A stretch of DNA of 64,000 bases from positions 496,001 through 560,000 of the forward strand of contig NZ_MCUN01000010.1 of the NCBI RefSeq assembly GCF_002873455.1, read 5' to 3'. The notes below the pieces were generated by a model. It saw only the letters and a program-made list of their open reading frames with translations, was not told where the DNA came from and ran no database searches. How positions within the stretch are numbered: position 1 is the first letter of the stretch; each line of letters begins with the position of its first letter. Shown here one piece after another: positions 1 through 8,351 of this stretch. This DNA is from Vibrio splendidus. Its GTDB lineage: Bacteria; Pseudomonadota; Gammaproteobacteria; Enterobacterales; Vibrionaceae. Made by a program: the position numbers and the translations under genes.

Positions 1-613
1 AGCAATTAAACATAATGCCTTTTGCGTTTGATTGGCAGGCAAGTTTGATCGCGTTTGCTACGCTCTCGCCAGAACGAATGTTAGCAGAATCGCCCTTGGT
101 GTCTTCCAAACTGAATGCGTAGTAACACGGTTTATCTGACTGCTTGAGTACTGCATGAATGGATTCGAATTCTTGCAGGCTACAGATGGTTTCCGCTATC
201 CAAAGATCGATGTTTGGATCTTGAGCATCGCAAAGCGTTTGAATGATTGGTGCAGCTTCTTCTACTTTAAACAAGTCTGGTCGGTAGCTGCCAAATGGCG
301 GTGGAATCGCGCCCGCTACTTTCACTGTATGAGGAGCATTTTTTGCAACTGCTTTAGTCAATTCGCCAGATAGTGCAGCGAGTTCAAAGCCTCGTTGTTC
401 AAAGAGCGCTTCACCCAAATGAAAAGGCACACACGCGTAGCTATTGGTGATCAGGATTTCAGCACCTGCATCGATAAAGTTTTGATGCGCTTGGCTGACA
501 AATTCGGGTGCTTCAATCAGCGCTTGAGCACTCCAAAGCGGTTGAGAAAATGGCGCGCCAATTTCTTTGAGTTCTCGGCCCATGCCGCCATCAAGTATGG
601 TTAGTGTTTTCAT
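1..613 (-). CDS. Homocysteine S-methyltransferase family protein (3' end outside window)
   Basis: Translating the minus strand from the ATG at 613 gives an uninterrupted frame that runs off the window start. It begins MKTLTILDGGMGRELKEIG and continues with ITNSYACVPFHLG and VAGAIPPPFGSYRPD. This is the TIM-barrel layout of MmuM/BHMT-type homocysteine S-methyltransferases, which transfer a methyl group from a donor such as S-methylmethionine to homocysteine in the cytoplasm, giving methionine. The last visible residues (GIMFNC) correspond to the first zinc-binding Cys of the family; the later Cys pair lies beyond the edge. About 204 residues of an expected 300 are visible. The family call is firm; the methyl donor cannot be told. 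Confidence 0.85.
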   Translation of the reverse strand, partial: MKTLTILDGGMGRELKEIGAPFSQPLWSAQALIEAPEFVSQAHQNFIDAGAEILITNSYACVPFHLGEALFEQRGFELAALSGELTKAVAKNAPHTVKVAGAIPPPFGSYRPDLFKVEEAAPIIQTLCDAQDPNIDLWIAETICSLQEFESIHAVLKQSDKPCYYAFSLEDTKGDSANIRSGESVANAIKLACQSNAKGIMFNC

Positions 614-761
614 ATTCAATACTATCTAAACAATTGCTGAAGTTCTGCCGCCACCATATCAGACAACCTTGTCAGACAGAAGCTATCAAGCCCCTGAGTT
701 ATCGAGAAAAGGTGTTGGACTGTTTTGGAGATAGCCACGGCACAATTTAGATTACCCTTTC

Positions 762-959
762 CTAATAATGTGCACCACCACACGCATCAATATCTATACG
801 TATGAGTTGCATATTTGCTATTGTAGTCAGCAGGTTAGAGCGAGTTACCGACTTATGAAGTAAGACTTTACCGTTTTGGTCTACGGCATGAAGGCTAAAG
901 TGGTTTTTCGCTAGGTTGATACCGCACAAGCGTGGCAGATCCTTGGAAGGGGAATCCAT
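762..959 (-). pseudogene. IS110-family transposase remnant (N-terminal fragment)
   Basis: This 65-residue frame carries GINLAKNHFSLHAVDQNGKV at its start and IDACGGAHY at its end. These match the first DEDD-type catalytic block of IS110-family transposases, normally GIDLAK...VHGVD and MEACGGAHYW. A complete transposase has 300-400 residues, so this is a truncated relic with no visible inverted repeats and no remaining catalytic C-terminal Ser domain. It lies 30 bp upstream of the SIR2-like gene on the opposite strand, so a past insertion has replaced or shaped that gene's upstream region. A decayed copy is more likely than a functional short protein. Confidence 0.75.
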
Positions 960-988
960 GTCATTCGTTGTATTTTTTTGAGGTCAGT

Positions 989-2014
989 ATGCCTAAAGTT
1001 TCCTTAGTCGTTGGTAATGGTTTTTCTATTAGTTTTGGCTATTTTTCTGGATTAGTTAATCAGCTTAATTCCCAGGAACCTATTACGTGGGATGTTACAT
1101 GCCCCTCAACGGGGAAAGCTCTCTTAACTAGTCTGCATAGATTAGAAGCTCTGTACAAATTAAATTCAGAGAAACCCCACTTTGAGGTGTTTAAACTAGC
1201 CTTAGACGAAGACTACTGCCACAGTATTGGTTTAGATAGCTTCAAAACAGCTCTTGAATCGAGGCATTTCTTAACGATTGCATTTTCAATGTATAGTCAA
1301 AGACAACGTAAGTTATTTTCTACTGACTGGTCTTGGTTTCGATGGTTAAAATTACATAGAGATGAAGTTACGGCTGCATTTTCGTTGAATTATGATTTAC
1401 TTCTTGAAACCGCTTTAGACCGTTTAAGTCGAGAATACTACTCTCTCCAAGTTAACCATCATGGCTATGGCATTCCGTTAGTCAAACCACACGGTTCTGT
1501 GGATTTTGAAATTACGCCTAATAGTATTTTTTATACACCTCAGTATCCTTTGAGTAACTTTGTTGACCTGAACGATACTGGAATTATCAGGCTTGAGGAG
1601 CATGAGCTTATGTCTCCGAGAAGACAGGCTCTATGTATAGTGCCAAATGAATCGAACAAATACGCTTCATATCAATGGGTAGCACCTGCTAACCAGTGGT
1701 TTGAAGGCCAGCTAAAAGGCAGTGATTATTGTTTATTCATTGGTATATCTTACTTCGAGTGCGATAGACTTGAATTAGATAAAATCGTCGACTCTCTCCC
1801 AAAAGATTGCGTTATTGTTGTTGCGAATCCATTTCCACCTAAAGCATTTATCGACAAAATTAGTGGCAGACCATATATCATCTGGGATAACCCTGAAGGA
1901 CCGGTGGATCAGAACGGGGCAATATTAAGTTTAAAATGCTTGGCTACAGGGAAAGCATTGAGGAAATGTTTTTGTCGAAGTGGAATTCCTTACCAGTATT
2001 GTTGTTGCCATTAA
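989..2014 (+). CDS. SIR2-like domain protein with C-terminal SEC-C zinc motif
   Basis: I chose the ATG at 989 because a TGAGGT ribosome site precedes it and the protein then begins MPKVSLVVGNGFS. A longer frame starting at 932 would run into the transposase remnant. The 341 residues show SIR2-like landmarks in order: a GNGFS nucleotide loop at residues 9-13, FSLNYDLLLE, KPHGS, and a C-terminal FIGISYFECDRLELDKI strand-loop. Such proteins bind or hydrolyse NAD-type nucleotides, and several are effectors of anti-phage defence. The last 15 residues, CFCRSGIPYQYCCCH, fit a SEC-C zinc motif (CxCxSGxxYxxCCxH), a small metal-binding tail best known from SecA. A DUF3024 gene follows 69 bp later. The defence role is inference; the domain reading is moderately sure. 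Confidence 0.7.
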   Translation: MPKVSLVVGNGFSISFGYFSGLVNQLNSQEPITWDVTCPSTGKALLTSLHRLEALYKLNSEKPHFEVFKLALDEDYCHSIGLDSFKTALESRHFLTIAFSMYSQRQRKLFSTDWSWFRWLKLHRDEVTAAFSLNYDLLLETALDRLSREYYSLQVNHHGYGIPLVKPHGSVDFEITPNSIFYTPQYPLSNFVDLNDTGIIRLEEHELMSPRRQALCIVPNESNKYASYQWVAPANQWFEGQLKGSDYCLFIGISYFECDRLELDKIVDSLPKDCVIVVANPFPPKAFIDKISGRPYIIWDNPEGPVDQNGAILSLKCLATGKALRKCFCRSGIPYQYCCCH

Positions 2015-2083
2015 AAATATAACGAATGTGTACGACTACTTTACGTCGTAAACTGAAGTTGATTAATCTTTTAGGTAACTGAT

Positions 2084-2431
2084 ATGGCATTCTCTGAAAT
2101 CGAACAAAAACGATATGAAAAAGCAGTTGGTAGCTATCTCGACTCTCGTCGACCATCTATAGAAGTTAGGGATCAGTTAGATCTGGGGTATCGAATGGAT
2201 GGGCAGGCAATAGAAATATTCGAGATTCGCCCGAAATGGAACGACCCAAGTGAAAAAATGGAAAGTCCTATAGCCAAAGTGAAGTACTACAAATCACGTA
2301 ATGAGTGGGCAATCTATTGGATGAAATCTGATTTAAAATGGCACATTTACGAACCGACAACAGAGGTGAAGAGCCTTGAGGCGTTTTTTGAGGTTCTAAA
2401 TGAGGATGTGTACGGAAGTTTTTGGGGATAA
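2084..2431 (+). CDS. DUF3024 domain protein
   Basis: This 115-residue protein starts at an ATG behind TTAGGTAAC. It matches the DUF3024 pattern: VRDQLDLGYRMDGQAIEIFEIRP near residue 30, a central PIAKVKYYKSRNEWAIYW block, and the closing EDVYGSFWG. The family is small, cytoplasmic and of unknown biochemical function. It shares strand and spacing with the SIR2/SEC-C gene and may be cotranscribed with it. There is no signal peptide or membrane segment. No function should be assigned beyond the family name. Confidence 0.75.
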   Translation: MAFSEIEQKRYEKAVGSYLDSRRPSIEVRDQLDLGYRMDGQAIEIFEIRPKWNDPSEKMESPIAKVKYYKSRNEWAIYWMKSDLKWHIYEPTTEVKSLEAFFEVLNEDVYGSFWG

Positions 2432-2504
2432 CTAGCCCTATCTCTTATCAATCATCAGGGAACGTTAAATGGTAGGTCACCACAATCTGTAGAGGAAAAG
2501 TGCA

Positions 2505-3206
2505 TTGAAGTTAACGAATAAACTCGTACGTTACCCGCACATTGATGTTGCTCGTGCGTTTGAAAAAGAAGATGCGTTATTGCAGCAAATACAGGCTGGC
2601 GAGATTGGACAAGCCTTAATGCTGTGGCAAGCAAAAACGCCAACACTCGTTTTGCCCGCAGGTAAAAAGTGGCCAGTGACGGTAGAGTCTAGAAAACAAT
2701 TATCGGAACAAGGTTGGCAACTTACCTCGAGAAAAACCGGTGGCGCTCCCGTTCCTCAACTGCCGGGGATCATTAACCTATCGCACATTTACCATTGGCC
2801 TCGTGATGAAGCCTACAATATCCAAAAAGCGTATCGACATTTATGCGATGTATTAACGCTGTTTTTTAAAGAACTGGGCATTGATGTGGATGTACACGCA
2901 ACTCCCGGTTCTTATTGTGATGGTGAGTACAACCTTAATATCAATAAACAAAAAATAGTAGGCACCGCGCAGCGCGTATTGCTTAAACAAGGGGGCGGCC
3001 AAATCGTACTTTCGCAAGCTTGTATCTTGTTAGATGCCGACTTAGAGAACATCGTTGCGCCTGTGAATTTTTATAATCAAATTTGCGGAAATCCAACCGT
3101 AGTAGATGCGCAGGTTCATACTCCGTTGTCCGCGCATTTGACGGGCCTCCCCAACGTAGACTCACTCTTTCAGCGGTTAAGCCAAGCTTTCATCAAGTAT
3201 GCGTAA
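2505..3206 (+). CDS. Lipoate-protein ligase A family protein (short form)
   Basis: The frame starts at a TTG with AGAGGAAAA about 6 bp upstream; no better ATG exists. The 233 residues carry the biotin/lipoate transferase signature: SRKTGGAPVPQLPGIINLS (family R-x-TGGGAV-H-x-G-x-NLS), CDGEYNLNINKQKIVGTAQR with the invariant nucleotide-binding Lys and GTAQR, and LLKQGGGQIVLS. These enzymes attach lipoyl or octanoyl groups to the E2 subunits of 2-oxoacid dehydrogenases or to GcvH. LplA itself has about 338 residues with an accessory C-terminal domain that is absent here. The protein may therefore be an octanoyl/lipoyl transferase-like paralogue. The His after the TGG motif is replaced by Pro, so activity is uncertain. 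Confidence 0.75.
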   Translation: MKLTNKLVRYPHIDVARAFEKEDALLQQIQAGEIGQALMLWQAKTPTLVLPAGKKWPVTVESRKQLSEQGWQLTSRKTGGAPVPQLPGIINLSHIYHWPRDEAYNIQKAYRHLCDVLTLFFKELGIDVDVHATPGSYCDGEYNLNINKQKIVGTAQRVLLKQGGGQIVLSQACILLDADLENIVAPVNFYNQICGNPTVVDAQVHTPLSAHLTGLPNVDSLFQRLSQAFIKYA

Positions 3207-3369
3207 TGTCTTCCTTTCGCTAACGGCATGCCAATTTGTTGGGAGAGGAACCATTTCAATGCTATTGAAACACTGGTTGAAGCTCTCTTGTCACGACATC
3301 AGACAGTTTTGGGTTTTAGAGTGCTTCTAAATATGGAGCACCCCTTATCTGGCTAGAGCGGGATTTCAG

Positions 3370-4179
3370 CTAGAGCTGTTCTGCAAGCAGTTGGTCGAGA
3401 GTCGTCACCAGCTTTTGATTTTTTTCCGTATCTAATGCATCAGCATGAGGGTCTTTAAATAGCCCTGAGTCATTATCAAAATACTTCCCAGAAGCGTTGG
3501 CAAACTCATCTGACAGTGCAGCTCGGCACAAGATATCAGCGCCAATTCCTAAGTCATTACCTTCCAACCCGTACGCATCCTTAACCAATTTACTGCCAAG
3601 AAATGAGGCCGGATTAACGGGAATGATTAGAGGCCCTTGATCTCCCAATTTGTGCGCCAGATGGATTGACCACATCGTTAACGCCAACTTACTTTGTGCG
3701 TAAATAGGGCCGTCTAAAGCATCAGGGTTTGGGCTGACAAGTGCCTCGAGATCAACGGATGATTGGGCTGCTGAAGATAGATTAACGATGCGACCGTTGG
3801 CATCAAAAAGTGGTAGCAGCTTTTGAGTCAGTAGATAAGGCGCAATGGTGTTGACGGTAAAGCGGACATCGAGATTGTCTTTGGTGGTGATGTCGGAAAC
3901 CTTGTAGACGCCAGCGTTATTAATTAGTACGTCGAGCTTTTCATGCTCCGATTTTACTTGGTTGGCGAGGGCTTCAACTTCAGAAAGAGAAGAGAGATCG
4001 GCAACATAACTTTCGATAATCGCATCCTTGGATAATCGAGAGAGGCCTGTTTCTACTTTGCTGAGTTTTGTTGGGTTACGCCCGTGGATAAGGATGTGAT
4101 GCCCTTGTTGAGCTAGCATTTTCGCAGTCTCTAAACCGATACCATCTGTAGCACCTGTAATCATGATCTTTTTTCGCAT
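3370..4179 (-). CDS. Short-chain dehydrogenase/reductase (SDR)
   Basis: I chose the ATG at 4179 because AAGGAAGGAA lies directly upstream and the protein then opens MRKKIMITGATDGIG. The 269 residues show a complete classical/retinol-dehydrogenase-like SDR: TGATDGIG dinucleotide loop, ADLSS after strand 3, NNAG near residue 85, the catalytic Ser in IVNLSSAAQ, and YAQSK as the YxxxK catalytic pair. It should be a cytosolic NAD(P)-dependent oxidoreductase with unknown substrate. A decayed, internally deleted relative lies at 52414-52680. It is convergent with the lipoate-ligase relative and likely monocistronic. Confidence 0.9.
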   Translation of the reverse strand: MRKKIMITGATDGIGLETAKMLAQQGHHILIHGRNPTKLSKVETGLSRLSKDAIIESYVADLSSLSEVEALANQVKSEHEKLDVLINNAGVYKVSDITTKDNLDVRFTVNTIAPYLLTQKLLPLFDANGRIVNLSSAAQSSVDLEALVSPNPDALDGPIYAQSKLALTMWSIHLAHKLGDQGPLIIPVNPASFLGSKLVKDAYGLEGNDLGIGADILCRAALSDEFANASGKYFDNDSGLFKDPHADALDTEKNQKLVTTLDQLLAEQL

Positions 4180-4391
4180 ATTCCTTCCTTGAATAAAGAG
4201 TCCGGACAACTTTTATAACAAAGTTTCATTGCACAAAGTTTCTACTACTTCACATGCTGAGACATAGAAAGCGCGGATGTGTGTTGCTATTGAGAAACCG
4301 TGAAATAAGGGTGTGGTTTAACAAACACAGTACTGTTTTTCAGGGCTTGTTAAGAAAACCTGCTAAATGCTAAATGCTTATTGGAATCTGA

Positions 4392-5291
4392 CTAACGAGC
4401 CGCTCTTGCCGCTCGTTTCTGTTTGACACTCTCTAGCATCTTAGAAGGTGTCATGCCGGTCACTAACATGGTGCCGGTAATAACAAGAACTGAGCCGAAA
4501 ATGGTGTTAAGACCAATTGCTTCATCTAAGAACAGGTTGCCCCACAAGATGCCAAACACCGGAATTAAGAAGGTCACTGATAACGCAGAGGGTGCACCCA
4601 ATTCCGACACGAGATTGAAGTAAAGCAGGTAAGCAAGTCCAGTACACACGGCGCCCAGTAAGATCACCGATGTGGTGATGGTGAGATCCGGAGCTTCTCT
4701 CATCGGCATGAAAAAGACAAACGGCAACACGATTGATACTGCAGCCCACATGCTGCCATGAGCATTATTGAATGCCTCAACTTTAGGCGCTTGTTTGGTA
4801 TAGTTTGATGCTATTCCGTAACTAAAAGCTGCCATCACCGCAGCAAAAATAGGAAGTACAGCTTCTCGGCCAATGTTCATCGCATCCCAACCGACCAACA
4901 CACCAACGCCCGCAACCCCAATCCCAAGCCCTAATAGAACTCTCGCCTCGAGTGTTGTTTTGGTCCATATAGCGCCTATGATTGCTGCCCATATCGGAGC
5001 TGTAGAGTTAAGGATGGCAAGGGTCGACGCATTGAGAGTTTGAGCCGCATAAGCGAAAAACAGAAAAGGGAGTGCGGTGTTAAACAAGCCTAGAATGAAA
5101 AAGTGTTTCGCGTGAGCATTAAAGGAAAGCTTTCTTTTCAGATAAAAAGAAACCAAGAGTAGGGTGACCGCCGCGCACAGAACTCGTGCTTCAATCAGGA
5201 CTGCTGGGCCTAAAGGATTAGCCGCAATTCTCATGAAAAGGAACGAGCCTCCCCATATGGCAGCTAGCGTTATCAGTTTTAAAAAGCTCAC
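4392..5291 (-). CDS. EamA/DMT-family transporter
   Basis: The 299-residue protein starts at GTG and consists of about ten hydrophobic helices. It begins FLKLITLAAIWGGSFLFMRIA, a typical EamA opening, and shows the internal two-fold repeat of the drug/metabolite transporter superfamily: a first WGGSF...GLFNTALPFLFFAYA half and a second GVLVGWDAM...GILWGNLFLDE half. Such proteins export amino acids, metabolites or drugs across the inner membrane; the substrate cannot be told from sequence. The positively charged C-terminal tail (KQKRAARAAR) is expected in the cytoplasm. Confidence 0.85.
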   Translation of the reverse strand: MSFLKLITLAAIWGGSFLFMRIAANPLGPAVLIEARVLCAAVTLLLVSFYLKRKLSFNAHAKHFFILGLFNTALPFLFFAYAAQTLNASTLAILNSTAPIWAAIIGAIWTKTTLEARVLLGLGIGVAGVGVLVGWDAMNIGREAVLPIFAAVMAAFSYGIASNYTKQAPKVEAFNNAHGSMWAAVSIVLPFVFFMPMREAPDLTITTSVILLGAVCTGLAYLLYFNLVSELGAPSALSVTFLIPVFGILWGNLFLDEAIGLNTIFGSVLVITGTMLVTGMTPSKMLESVKQKRAARAAR

Positions 5292-5501
5292 AGTTTAAAT
5301 CTCGGAATATGTAAAACACTGACTATTGATCAAAGCTATATATTACACAAGCTTAGATGTTAATGCTGTGCAGCTAATTGTTGTGATTTTGATAACTCTA
5401 CTGACCCATTAAATAGGAACACCTTTGATTGATTCTGTTCTGTTTATTGTTCCTTATTTGATGAGTAATCTAACGTTAGACATCAAACTTAGGTGAACGA
5501 A

Positions 5502-5891
5502 ATGAAAATTGAACACATTGCAATTTGGACCAAACAACTCGAAGTGCTGAAACGATTCTATGAAGATTATTTCGGCGCGACATCGAACTCAAAATATCAC
5601 AATCCAACAAAAGGCTTCTCTTCTTATTTCCTATCTTTCGAGAGTGGTAGCCGCTTGGAGATTATGGAAATGGACTCGGTTCCTGAATCAAAAGATGATA
5701 TCTATGAGCAGTTCACTGGTTTCATTCATATGGCGATTTCATTAGGCTCAGAACAAGCAGTCGATGAACTCACAAGCCGTTTGGTCGAAGACGGCTATGA
5801 GCGCTTAGATGGCCCAAGAAGAACTGGCGACGGTTATTATGAGAGCTGCGTGCTCGATCCTGATGGTAATCGCTTAGAACTTACTGCTTGA
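5502..5891 (+). CDS. VOC-family metalloprotein (glyoxalase/bleomycin-resistance fold)
   Basis: The ATG at 5502 has AGGTG at the right distance, so I prefer it to the in-frame GTG 9 bp upstream. The 129 residues form the two beta-alpha-beta-beta-beta modules of the vicinal oxygen chelate family: MKIEHIAIWTK opens module one and FIHMAISLGS opens module two. YYESCVLDPDGNRLELT closes the protein. The metal ligands are visible as His5, the His of FIHMA and the Glu of RLELT. Family members include glyoxalase I, dioxygenases and antibiotic-binding proteins; the substrate here is unknown. The gene appears monocistronic and has a hairpin downstream. Confidence 0.85.
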   Translation: MKIEHIAIWTKQLEVLKRFYEDYFGATSNSKYHNPTKGFSSYFLSFESGSRLEIMEMDSVPESKDDIYEQFTGFIHMAISLGSEQAVDELTSRLVEDGYERLDGPRRTGDGYYESCVLDPDGNRLELTA

Positions 5892-5929
5892 TAGGGAGAA
5901 CAAAGCAAACCTGCTAATTCGTTATATTA

Positions 5930-5965
5930 AAAGAGCAATGAGCGCCTGTTGAATTGCTCTTTATT
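5930..5965. terminator. Intrinsic terminator between convergent genes
   Basis: AAAGAGCAAT and ATTGCTCTTT form a 10-bp stem around a 13-nt loop, followed by TTTATT on the plus strand. It lies 39 bp after the VOC stop codon and may also serve the convergent LysR gene. Confidence 0.6.
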
Positions 5966-6121
5966 GAGGGTGTAGTGGTTTAATCAGCACTCCGCTAAGT
6001 ACAAGTGATTGTTAGATTTGATTGAGGCATCTATGGCGTCTTATCGCTACGTCTAAATGGGTTTGTGAATTCGTTGTTGCCGGGTTCTCACTGGTTTGAT
6101 TGAGAAGAGTGCCGTTAGCCT

Positions 6122-6958
6122 TTAGTTATTCATCTCGAAGCAGTGTTTCACTTGTTCTCGCAACTGCTTATGGGTTGCATCATTGAGATAGCGACGGTGA
6201 TAAGTGAGATGATAGTCTACAGGGGTAAACTCGAATGGAAATTCAAACGATTTGAGGCCAAGTCGCTTTCCCCACCTTTGATACATGCTTTCCGATGTGC
6301 TGCCTAGTCGATCACTTTCTGCAACCAATAACATCATACTGGCGATAGAACTCGTCTCTACAACCACGTTACGTTGTTGTGGCTGCCCAACTAGTAAGTA
6401 ATCGAAGGCAGACATACTTTGGCGTTTCATCTTTATTGCTACGTGTTGCTCGGCTAAGTAGTCTTGTGCGGACAATTGGTCTTGGATGCGAGGATGGCTT
6501 TCGTTACAGATAACGACCATTCTTTCTTGATGGACAGGCTCGGAAATTAAGGCGCTAGATTGCCTTGGAAGATGATCGATGACTAGGTGGACCTTTCTTG
6601 ATGTTAAGTCATCAACGAGCTGCTCATCGCTCAGAGGGGACTCAATAAAGTGACCTGAGATCTTGTCTTCTAATAGGTATAACAGGGACTCGGTGCAGTG
6701 GATGACCGGTTTCGCGGCATTACCTGTTACATCGAGAAGTTGCTCGGCTTGAGTAAATCGCTCTGCTAGCCAAAGCCCTTCGGCTGTCAGTTCCACCCCA
6801 CGACCTTTGCGTATATAGAGTTCATAGCCAACCTCCGATTTTAGCTTTTTTAATGCCATGCTAATACCGGGTTGGGTCATGCCAATGGCTTCTGCGGCCT
6901 TGGTGAGCGAGCGAGTCTGACTTAATGCAACAAATACTTTGATCAGATTGTAATCCAT
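6122..6958 (-). CDS. LysR-family transcriptional regulator
   Basis: The protein starts MDYNLIKVFVALSQTRSLTKAAEAIG behind an AGGAGC ribosome site. The N-terminal winged helix-turn-helix (TKAAEAIGMTQPGISMALKKLK, residues 19-40) is typical of LysR regulators. The rest (278 residues in all) is the effector-binding domain, slightly shorter than the usual 300. The gene reads away from the DUF1254 pair at 7163-9335 in the same direction. It is a plausible local regulator of that pair, but no target is proven by sequence. Confidence 0.9.
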   Translation of the reverse strand: MDYNLIKVFVALSQTRSLTKAAEAIGMTQPGISMALKKLKSEVGYELYIRKGRGVELTAEGLWLAERFTQAEQLLDVTGNAAKPVIHCTESLLYLLEDKISGHFIESPLSDEQLVDDLTSRKVHLVIDHLPRQSSALISEPVHQERMVVICNESHPRIQDQLSAQDYLAEQHVAIKMKRQSMSAFDYLLVGQPQQRNVVVETSSIASMMLLVAESDRLGSTSESMYQRWGKRLGLKSFEFPFEFTPVDYHLTYHRRYLNDATHKQLREQVKHCFEMNN

Positions 6959-6991
6959 GCATGCTCCTGTGGGGTGGCTTGTTTTAGAAAC

Positions 6992-7021
6992 AAAAAAACC
7001 TTCTACTGAGGTAGAAGGTTT
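6992..7021 (-). terminator. Intrinsic terminator downstream of the DUF1254 pair
   Basis: AACCTTCTAC-tgag-GTAGAAGGTT is a perfect 10-bp stem with a tetraloop. Read on the minus strand it is followed by seven T residues, so it ends transcription from the DUF1254 genes before the LysR gene. Confidence 0.85.
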
Positions 7022-7052
7022 ATAGTATGGTGTTAAGCCCTTTATTTAAAGC

Positions 7053-7132
7053 CTGACTTTGGTTTTAAATTCTGACCTTGAGCTTTATAGCCTGACCTTA
7101 AGCTTTATAGCCTGACCTTAAGCTTTAAAGTC
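7053..7132. repeat. 20-bp tandem repeat, about four units
   Basis: Units of 20 bp with the form TGACCTTAAGCTTTATAGCC are repeated. Two are nearly identical, one differs by a base or two, and the first (TGACTTTGGTTTTAAATTC) is degenerate. They fill the space between the DUF1254 stop codon and its terminator. Confidence 0.8.
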
Positions 7133-7162
7133 TATGCTAACCGTTCGCGGTAAAGTCAGCCC

Positions 7163-8257
7163 TTAGCTTGCTGGCTCTATTTCTGGCATGTTGTATTGTT
7201 TGAATGCCTGAACGTCAGCGCCATAGGCACGCATTAAAAAGCCCCAATTATCTTCGGTGACGAGCGCAAAGTTCTTAATACCATCGATGTCAGAACATGC
7301 CTCTTTAGTACCAAAGTGAACAGTAAAGGTGTTGTCGCTGTTTAGCTTTACATTACCCGAGTTGATCACATTGCTTTCATTCGCCATCAAGTACTTTTCA
7401 TTGTTGTATAGAGTGATAGACCAAAAGTCTTTCACGTCTGGTTGACTATAGGTCGCGGTATAACATGTCTCTTGGTTTACGCCAGGGTTGTATGGAGCGT
7501 ACATCGCGTATTGGTCTTCAGATAACCCCCAAGCGCCAGCTGTTGAATAGGTGAACTTCTCCCAATTTTGCACTTTAGCCACGTTATCCGTCATTTGACC
7601 AAAGGTATCAGGTAGCGCGTTGTAACCTTGCATAAGCGCGGTACGTACTTTCAGTAGCGTGTCTACATCGTAATCTGGCACTGGGTTGTTCGATGCCGCT
7701 TCTAGCGTCATTTTAGGTTGAATGTTATCAACCACATATTGTACGTCTGCATTCGTACCGTCGGTACCAACGCGGATGCCAATCGCCACGTGAGAGCCGT
7801 TAAACTCACTGCCATCAAACTCGTAAACACCCCCACCCATTAATTGGGTAGACATGTGTTCTTGCGACACGATTTGCGCCGTGATGTAACGGTCGCCTGT
7901 GTTTGGCATGGTTAAAGTAAAGCCCTCACTCGCGTCTACTACGATCATGGTGTAAACCACGTCATTGTTCGGAGATACAACCCAGCGATCTTCGGCTTTG
8001 GCTAAGGTAGTAAAGTGGAAGATGCCATTGATACCTTCACGTTTTGCCATGTTGGTCATGAAGTGCAGAGACTCGGCCTCAAGGAACTGTTCTGGTGTCA
8101 TTCCATAATCGACTGGATTGATGTCCCAGCTTGATGAGTTGATCGGTTCGATTGAAGAAAACGGTTGATGTGATGCTTCAAGCGCAGATGCTGAAGTGCC
8201 TGCGAATGCAGAAAAGCTAGTCATGGTGATAAGTGTTGCCAGAAGAGTCTTTTTCAT
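7163..8257 (-). CDS. Secreted DUF1254/DUF1214 protein
   Basis: The 364-residue protein begins with a clear signal peptide (MKKTLLATLITMTSFSAFAG, cleavage near residue 20), so it is exported to the periplasm or beyond. The DUF1254 part is recognised by SPNNDVVYTMIVVDASEG and RYITAQIVSQEHMS (residues 95-140). The C-terminal DUF1214 part is recognised by DFWSITLYNNEKYLMAN and the closing EDNWGFLMRAYG. Both are beta-rich domains of unknown biochemical function that normally occur together. It is the second gene of a pair with 8352-9335, 94 bp apart on the same strand. The paralogues at 34219 and 40413 belong to a sulfatase locus. Confidence 0.85.
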   Translation of the reverse strand: MKKTLLATLITMTSFSAFAGTSASALEASHQPFSSIEPINSSSWDINPVDYGMTPEQFLEAESLHFMTNMAKREGINGIFHFTTLAKAEDRWVVSPNNDVVYTMIVVDASEGFTLTMPNTGDRYITAQIVSQEHMSTQLMGGGVYEFDGSEFNGSHVAIGIRVGTDGTNADVQYVVDNIQPKMTLEAASNNPVPDYDVDTLLKVRTALMQGYNALPDTFGQMTDNVAKVQNWEKFTYSTAGAWGLSEDQYAMYAPYNPGVNQETCYTATYSQPDVKDFWSITLYNNEKYLMANESNVINSGNVKLNSDNTFTVHFGTKEACSDIDGIKNFALVTEDNWGFLMRAYGADVQAFKQYNMPEIEPAS

Positions 8258-8351
8258 GTGTTACCTTATGAATATCTTTGCAAAAATGGATTCGTTTGAA
8301 ACAAGGAGAGAATGCCCTCCTTGTTAAGTTCAGCGGTTGCGAAGCGTCAGG

